A stretch of 7,579 nt of DNA from Oscillospiraceae bacterium. Lineage in GTDB: Bacteria; Bacillota; Clostridia; Oscillospirales; Ruminococcaceae. Below are positions 7,201 through 7,579 of this stretch, in pieces (position 1 is the first letter of the stretch; each line of letters starts with the position of its first letter). A program made the position numbers and the translations under genes. The notes under the pieces are model-generated. The model was not told the DNA's origin, searched no databases, and saw nothing but the letters and a program-made list of their open reading frames with translations. The DNA lies in the NCBI GenBank assembly GCA_022792755.1, contig JAAWBP010000126.1:1-7579 (forward strand), in the 5' to 3' direction.

Positions 7201-7579
7201 CAAAATGTAAAGACGATCCGAACCAAATCAGGGAACCAAACAATGGCTTTCCTTTCTTTTGAAGGGACAAACGGGACGGTAGAGGTAATTGCTTTCCCGA
7301 GGATCTACGACCAATACGCCCCTCTTCTCACGGCGGGCAGAGTCCTGCTGGTAGAGGGGGAGGTCAGCGTCAAGGAGGAAGAAGGCTGCAAAATTTTATG
7401 CAGTACCGTCCGGGAACTGACAAAGGAGCTCCTCGAAGCGCCGCCGGCACAGAAAAAGACGCTCTTCTTAAAATTTACCGACCGCGACGACCCAAGGATC
7501 GTCCCGGCGCTTGCTCTGCTGCGAAAATATCCCGGGCCTGCACCGGTCAAGGTTTATTTTGAAAAAACCGGGAAACTCG
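4207..7579 (+). CDS. dnaE: DNA polymerase III alpha subunit, DnaE type (3' end cut by window)
   Basis: This is a C-family replicative polymerase, open from the ATG to the right edge: 1124 complete codons of an expected ~1150 or slightly more. The N-terminal PHP domain has HLHVHTEYSLLDGA (6-19) and the metal ligands His8, His10, Asp17, His42, Glu67, probably His88, Cys138, Asp205 and His207. The palm has GPGRGSGAGS near 357 and PDFDIDF, with catalytic Asp399 and Asp401. The third catalytic aspartate is Asp549 in LLKMDFLGLR. Further on are MPRHASTHAAGVV, a fingers region with FNKSHAAAYA, and a helix-hairpin-helix-like stretch around LNKRALESLIKCGAFD. QLNLF at 913-917 is a consensus sliding-clamp motif, and an OB fold covers about 990-1070. 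PHP at the N terminus, no inserted exonuclease domain and the C-terminal OB fold make it DnaE, not PolC. The start is fixed by the PHP motif at residue 6. It lies 59 bases after whiA, probably in the same transcript. Confidence 0.96.
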   Translation, partial: MSDFVHLHVHTEYSLLDGACRISQLVKRVKALGQPAVAITDHGCMYGAVEFYKACKAEQIQPIIGCEVYVAPRGRFDKTAQFDGKPYHLVLLCKNEEGYQNLIRLVSAGYIDGFYNKPRIDRALLKEYHTGLIALSACLAGEIPRALAQNDLERAKEAAEFYHSLFGEDYYIELQNHGIAEQKRILPGLVKLARELGIPMVATNDAHYLAKEDARAQSVLVSIQTNQVVGSENGMEFETEEFYIKSEEEMRELFGIYEGALENTLKIAEKCRFDFEFGVTKLPKFTAPDGEDNTEYFVRLCREGLKQKYGENPSPEILKRLEYELDVIIQMGYVDYFLIVFDFIHYAKSRGIPVGPGRGSGAGSLCAYCIGITGIDPIRYQLLFERFLNPERISMPDFDIDFCYERRQEVIDYVIGKYGQDHVAQIITFGTMAARAAIRDVGRALGVSYQTVDRVAKMIPNVLNMTITQALEESRELKNEYENNEGIRSLIDMALKLEGMPRHASTHAAGVVITREPAACYVPLQKNDESIVTQYTMNTLEELGLLKMDFLGLRNLTVISDCEKEIQKSDPSFSAADIPIDDPTVYKMLSQGQTSGVFQLESGGMRQTLIQLRPERLEDIIAVTSLYRPGPARSIPQYIASRHDPSLVRYKHPLLEPILKVTYGCIVYQEQVMQICRSLAGYSYGQADLVRRAMAKKKHDVMEKEREYFLYGKKSEDGTVECIGAVANGVDEKTAVSIFDEMSSFASYAFNKSHAAAYAFVAYQTAYLKCHYPREYMAALLTSILSDSGKILEYFEECGRLGIKLLPPNINESDLRFAVKGSAIRFGLLAIKNIGRGLIQGLIREREENGPFRSLYDFCERMQGKELNKRALESLIKCGAFDHMGSTRRAMLSCYEKLVDFVENNRRSNLEGQLNLFGRQEDAADVFEIPPMEEYPLPQLLAMEKEMSGIYLSGHPLSEYSGFAEKQGCVSVYDLLEGAEQVPPRYPDKTRVKVLGLVQNVKTIRTKSGNQTMAFLSFEGTNGTVEVIAFPRIYDQYAPLLTAGRVLLVEGEVSVKEEEGCKILCSTVRELTKELLEAPPAQKKTLFLKFTDRDDPRIVPALALLRKYPGPAPVKVYFEKTGKL

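Overview
The window looks like a core-genome segment of a low-to-mid-GC Gram-positive bacterium of the class Clostridia, most likely near Oscillospiraceae/Ruminococcaceae. The basis is the gene set and order (hprK, murB, rapZ, whiA, dnaE, all on the + strand), strong AGGAGG-type ribosome binding sites, and a textbook SigA-type promoter. Placement below class is inference from remembered gene order, not from a search. I see no mobile element, CRISPR array, tRNA or rRNA.

Layout. Bases 1-267 are AT-rich and carry no convincing gene. They hold a near-consensus forward promoter (112-140) for hprK and a plausible opposing promoter (40-67, minus strand) that would serve a gene beyond the left edge. 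HPr kinase/phosphorylase (268-1227) is followed by a 194-base spacer. The spacer carries a hairpin over the hprK stop codon, a doubtful 35-codon ORF and a duplicated ribosome binding site. Then come murB (1422-2330), rapZ (2353-3210) and whiA (3224-4147), separated by only 22 and 13 bases. A 59-base junction leads into dnaE (4207 onward), which the right edge cuts after about 1124 codons.

How the genes fit together. HprK reports glycolytic state to the PTS/CcpA system. MurB makes UDP-MurNAc, RapZ is a P-loop protein linked in other bacteria to amino-sugar supply, WhiA is a DNA-binding protein tied to division and chromosome segregation, and DnaE is a replicative polymerase. The run therefore joins carbon sensing, wall precursor synthesis and replication. 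The yvcK gene that commonly lies between rapZ and whiA is absent here.

The genes are ordinary and intact. The most unusual signals are at junctions. The dnaE start has no nearby Shine-Dalgarno; the only good one lies 28 bases upstream, and a 6-bp hairpin between them could bring it close. The whiA stop codon sits directly after an A-AAA-AAA heptamer whose -1 frame runs without a stop into dnaE. I do not see a wholly new multi-gene system.
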